DNA of 7,247 nt from Leptospira bourretii (GTDB lineage Bacteria; Spirochaetota; Leptospiria; Leptospirales; Leptospiraceae): positions 1 to 7,247 of the forward strand of contig NZ_RQFW01000006.1 in the NCBI RefSeq assembly GCF_004770145.1. The letters run 5' to 3'. A model generated the notes under the pieces. The model ran no database searches. It worked only from the letters and a program-made list of their open reading frames with translations, and had not been told where the DNA came from. Of the stretch, positions 5,101-7,247 are shown one piece after another. Both the position numbers and the translations under genes were made by a program. Positions within the stretch are counted from its first letter, which is position 1. Each line of letters begins with the position of its first letter.

Positions 5101-7243
5101 AATCAGCATAGCTAGGAAGCATCTGATACGTAGGGTTTCCTAATTTGTCTACAGCAGATCTCACATACGCTGACCCCAACTTGATAAAGTTATCCTGCAA
5201 TAATTGCATGGTTAACTGTTCATCAAGGGCTTTGTTTTGTTCCTTTATCGTTGCTTCAAAGGTTAGTGGTAACGACCAAAGGGAATCCAATGTTTGAAGG
5301 ACTGCCATTTGTTTACTGCGATCCTCCATCTCCTTTGTCATCGACTTCATCTTTTCTACATTGGATTCGTCATATTTGGATTTTTTCAGTTCATCTACAA
5401 AGAACTGAACATCGGCATACATCCCTTGTTCTAACATACGATTGTCTAGAACTTGGGGTTTGCTATTCATGATCGTGTTTAGGATTTTGTTAGCATTGTT
5501 TTGGAGAAGGACTGTGTTCGGAACACTTCCCATATTAGCGATGGTTTTTTGGATCTCAGCATACACTTGATCAATTTCAAACTGGTCGCCTTTTCTTGCT
5601 TGGTTGAGAAGATTCACTTCCCAATCTGTTTTTTTCTTCAAAGCCTCTTCAATGCGTGCCATATGTTCGGCTTTGCCTTTGTCGGTTTCTTCTTTGAAGT
5701 CACGTCTCCACTGGTCCCAAGACTGGTTAAACGATGTGAGCATATCGTTAAAACGAGCAGAACCAGTCTCCATCAAATAATTTACGTTTTCGATCCAATC
5801 AGCTTTTTTGGCTTGGAAATCTTTTTCTTTATTGTCCCAAACTTTGAGTTGGTATTCACGCTGTTGACTTTCGTTCAATGCATAGAGTTGGTCTGTTACG
5901 TTTCCTTGACCGTAATAGTCCTCCACGAGCGTCTTATACATATCGTATTCAATATTTTTCCCTGTGCCACCGGTTACTTTGTTTAGGAGGTTAGAGTAAA
6001 AACGATCACGATCATCTAAAATTTCTCGTTTGTCTGCTTTGACACCACGGACAATGGCTGCTTCCTGGACAGCATAATACTCTTCTTTTTCGATTGTATA
6101 TTGTGTTTTGGAAATGGAAGCAAGAGAGCCAACAAACTCATCAGCAGATGTCATAATGTTGACCATACGACCATCATTCGCATAACCAACATTAGAACTT
6201 GTAGAAGGAGAACCTGCGGTAACCACTCCTTCTCTTATAAATAAACCATAAGAATCTTTGATGGCTCTTTTTTGGATAATAGGATCTCCATTTTTCCCTA
6301 CAAGACGGTCAATGGACAATGGTTCTTTTCCGCCGGTCCAATTGATGGTTCCATTTTTCAACTGACCACTAGCGCCTGTTAGGAATGCCACATCACTATC
6401 TTCTAAACCGGTTTCAACATAACCTTTGGCTGGTCCACCTTTTAGCATATCGATGAGTTGTTCGCCGGTGGAAATATCTGTGTACCGGTTGAGTTCTTCT
6501 TGGAGGCTTTTTAATGTATTGGCTTGTGATCTGGCAGTGTTCACTGCATTATCAATTGCAATTTTGCTATCGACCCAGGTTTTGTTACGAGTGATAGCCT
6601 CTATAGCTGTCAATGGATTTCCCCATGACATAAATGCGATGATGGCCACTGCCCCAGCCATCACATTGCCAAGACTATTGTTCATTTTTGCTTCAAATTC
6701 CCAATAGTTATAGGAAGTCATTCGGTTATAAGCACTTTCCGAAGGGGCACCGCCATTAAATATCCAAACACCATCAAATCCCCGTTCGGCGGCAACAGAA
6801 AGAGAACCATTCCCTCCATATTGTCTCAGATACCCACTGATACTAATGCTTGGGTGGATATAGGCAAGCCCTCCCGAAAAGGTGGGAGGATCAACACTCC
6901 CGCGTCCCCCATGGATAAAATCCCAACCACCAATTTTACCAGTGGCCATCCCATCCGCAATTTTATAGAATTCTCTTAGTCTTGTTTCTTGGTATTTGTA
7001 ATCATAACTGTTAAAGTCCAAACGACCATCATTGACGGCAGGGTTTAGACCAGGACCAATCAGACCGTCCATAGTGGCATCAAGCGCATTCCTTGCGTCG
7101 TTGATCTGCCTTTGGAGTTCTTGCATTTTGTCTTTGATTTTTGTTTCTGCAATGCTAAAACGCATAGCACGCTCTGCCCATTCTTCTGCTTCTGCTTTGT
7201 TTGCAGCAACGGCAGTGTCAGCTTGCAACTCACTCAACTTCAT
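2153..7243 (-). CDS. Giant polymorphic toxin: helical/repeat body, Hint, barnase-type RNase
   Basis: At least 1696 residues. Residues 9-58 and about 376-570 are charged, helical and coiled-coil-like (WRRDFKEETDKGKAEHMAR at about 511-529). A hydrophobic stretch lies at 192-208 and another at about 930-954. About ten Gly/Ser/Tyr beta-type repeats span 958-1190. A Hint autoprocessing domain runs from Cys1326 to His1470-Asn1471. A linker follows with a hydrophobic section (about 1540-1559). Residues about 1615-1696 are a guanyl-specific ribonuclease of the barnase/RNase Sa type. The body resembles the very large Leptospira proteins annotated as TIGR04388, a call made from memory. It presumably carries the RNase out of the cell or to a competitor, with Hint cleavage freeing the toxin; the export route is not visible. 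The first Met (7241-7243) is only four bases from the window edge, with no stop before it, and no signal peptide follows, so the true start may lie outside. The barstar gene follows 13 bases downstream. Confidence 0.88.
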   Translation of the reverse strand: MKLSELQADTAVAANKAEAEEWAERAMRFSIAETKIKDKMQELQRQINDARNALDATMDGLIGPGLNPAVNDGRLDFNSYDYKYQETRLREFYKIADGMATGKIGGWDFIHGGRGSVDPPTFSGGLAYIHPSISISGYLRQYGGNGSLSVAAERGFDGVWIFNGGAPSESAYNRMTSYNYWEFEAKMNNSLGNVMAGAVAIIAFMSWGNPLTAIEAITRNKTWVDSKIAIDNAVNTARSQANTLKSLQEELNRYTDISTGEQLIDMLKGGPAKGYVETGLEDSDVAFLTGASGQLKNGTINWTGGKEPLSIDRLVGKNGDPIIQKRAIKDSYGLFIREGVVTAGSPSTSSNVGYANDGRMVNIMTSADEFVGSLASISKTQYTIEKEEYYAVQEAAIVRGVKADKREILDDRDRFYSNLLNKVTGGTGKNIEYDMYKTLVEDYYGQGNVTDQLYALNESQQREYQLKVWDNKEKDFQAKKADWIENVNYLMETGSARFNDMLTSFNQSWDQWRRDFKEETDKGKAEHMARIEEALKKKTDWEVNLLNQARKGDQFEIDQVYAEIQKTIANMGSVPNTVLLQNNANKILNTIMNSKPQVLDNRMLEQGMYADVQFFVDELKKSKYDESNVEKMKSMTKEMEDRSKQMAVLQTLDSLWSLPLTFEATIKEQNKALDEQLTMQLLQDNFIKLGSAYVRSAVDKLGNPTYQMLPSYADFVYIKPDKLPTVKDSNGKEWDLTDYQSLQGKDAPASAELTMMVRLARNQMQTDFKQTFDPEKSENREVGLTMLDPKAMARVAQAAQSALGQLATDPQKMFEFNSADEKGKEAMIESAKNSGYLVGPTVGGTFGTHHFNQYYPILKMKEMYNEIKAEGESVQGDPFVKSAKSLGGPMAATYVAKNLDTLKAVDAVLSSIPIVDRLNPLAMLKSFGNGGILGVVTNVASVVTETASLILSGLTTKVSVDYSYDNGFGASVDFGFGVGAARVSVANASYSEHGGFAASIGVTGKIGSVELGARVTYSEKEGFGASVGAKVGNFVAGVSYTQNGGFGAQVGYKNSNGAISGLSYSEKTGLSASVGVTNGDYSGGLSYNAQEGFGAFVARNDYDKATDKTSGSQALTFNQRDGVGVKVSSNTANGDHSLGISQRGGINYEGSYNGHTVSANYSKDGGFGVSYTNGGSTIEYSSQSGFSGSYNNNNNPAYGDIVGNSVVTSQGALMGAMDSIAENVHGEYMEVDRAKKKWLESKGPIKFPEGKSSWDDLTDEEKETLVQNKSAEINGKPKRDQHTTRDSVWERMKGNVSDFADQLGGTYGDHSGWIDPKTGQFVDRTCFVAGTKVHTKEGLKNIEDIQVGDLVLSKSDETGEVSYRKVVNTFIRQTDAIYTVSFADGTVLETTWNHPFRVKKQGHALEKFSIETTDWVEAKDLHPGDVALGADGKELVVSNITIDERKETVYNFEVEEYHTYFVGEVGVWVHNNDDSYIKGNGLLFTNTLQSNLRPDGAKKINEGIDDAVEGAKDLAVETAKECVDGGVGSAICAASITPWGRVGAALKGIPIIGNTIKAISNSASRIGQRVKGIFGGSKAVEVTASKGTTRFIDGVRVVDKRTGKVLEGTVDLKPTLQRIEQGGRFPHRNDGSIFNNRPLPGKTTPELPVKPDGYYTEYVHPTPGVQGPGPQRIVRGANGDMWYTPDHYDSFIRLNP
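2156..2404 (-). other. C-terminal ribonuclease domain (barnase/RNase N1-T1 family)
   Basis: Residues about 1614-1696. The order of motifs matches RNase Sa and barnase: FPHRNDGSIFNNR (1625-1637), LPGK, GYYTEYVHPTPG (1653-1664), QRIVRG (1671-1676) and YTPDHYDSF (1683-1691). Glu1657 lines up with the catalytic base (RNase Sa Glu54, barnase Glu73), His1687 with the catalytic acid (His85, His102), and Arg1672 with Arg69/Arg87. The second phosphate-binding Arg (Arg65/Arg83) falls on Pro1668. The domain should cleave RNA after guanosine through a 2',3'-cyclic phosphate. The Glu/Arg/His set suggests it is active, but the missing Arg leaves its rate uncertain. Confidence 0.9.
2831..3268 (-). other. 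Hint (hedgehog/intein-type) autoprocessing domain
   Basis: Residues 1326-1471. The domain opens with CFVAGTKVHTKEG (N-terminal nucleophile Cys1326), followed by the typical IEDIQVGDLVL. It has a block B-like T-W-N-H (Thr1391 to His1394, in TTWNHPF), then VYNFEVEEYHTYFV, and ends in VWVHN (His1470-Asn1471). These are the residues used by inteins and pretoxin Hint domains for acyl shift and Asn cyclisation. The residue after Asn1471 is another Asn, not Cys, Ser or Thr, so full protein splicing is unlikely. C-terminal cleavage releasing residues 1472-1696 with the RNase is the expected outcome by analogy with other polymorphic toxins. Confidence 0.88.
3674..4372 (-). repeat. About ten Gly/Tyr/Ser beta-type protein repeats
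   Basis: Residues 958-1190 of the toxin protein contain imperfect units of roughly 16-32 residues, many opening with [ST]-Y-[ST]-x3-G-F-G-A-x-V, such as TYSEKEGFGASVG, SYTQNGGFGAQVG, SYSEKTGLSASVG and NYSKDGGFGVSY. The alternating small, aromatic and valine residues predict short beta strands, as in a solenoid or beta-rich stalk. The block ends in five Asn (1191-1195). It sits between a hydrophobic stretch (about 930-954) and the pretoxin segment, suggesting a stalk or envelope-associated part. The DNA repeats have diverged, so they are not recent tandem duplications. Confidence 0.75.
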
Positions 7244-7247
7244 TCGG

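Noticed and set aside
2161..6707. Many open frames of 69-161 codons on both strands inside the giant gene
   Set aside because: All lie within the long minus-strand coding region, which has clear domains throughout. Their products show no recognisable motifs.

Overview
The window looks like chromosomal DNA of a spirochaete, most likely Leptospira (probably one of the saprophytic or environmental species). The main reason is the giant minus-strand protein: its helical N-terminal half, glycine/serine/tyrosine beta-repeat zone and Hint module resemble, as I recall them, the very large Leptospira proteins annotated as TIGR04388. A small lipoprotein with a relaxed lipobox, moderately low GC and weak Shine-Dalgarno signals agree. 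The species is not proven from the sequence alone.

Layout from left to right. Positions 3-95 hold the last 30 codons of a plus-strand gene that enters from outside. It converges on a minus-strand lipoprotein gene at 145-810. Positions 811-1773 are about 960 bases without a convincing intact gene. They hold an eroded coding-like frame (833-1126), two 18-base dyads, a GC-rich patch that may be a dispersed repeat (about 1361-1499), a possible terminator for leftward transcription, and a short remnant that may come from a second barstar-like gene (1589-1699). Positions 1774-2139 encode a barstar-family immunity protein. Positions 2153-7243 encode a multidomain protein of at least 1696 residues that runs up to the right edge and may continue past it.

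The large gene and the barstar gene form a polymorphic toxin-immunity pair. From N to C terminus the large protein has coiled-coil-like helices, a hydrophobic segment, about ten beta-type repeats, a Hint (hedgehog/intein-type) autoprocessing domain running from a Cys to a His-Asn pair, a linker with a hydrophobic stretch, and a C-terminal ribonuclease of the barnase/RNase Sa (N1/T1) family. The next gene downstream, 13 bases away with a Shine-Dalgarno site overlapping the toxin stop codon, encodes the matching barstar-type inhibitor. The inferred model is that the body carries or displays the toxin, Hint cleavage releases a C-terminal fragment of about 225 residues, and the barstar protects the producer and its kin. 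A barnase-barstar couple carried by a spirochaete giant protein is the noteworthy system here. It has two apparent changes at the classical enzyme-inhibitor interface (an active-site Arg in the enzyme and Asp35 in the inhibitor).
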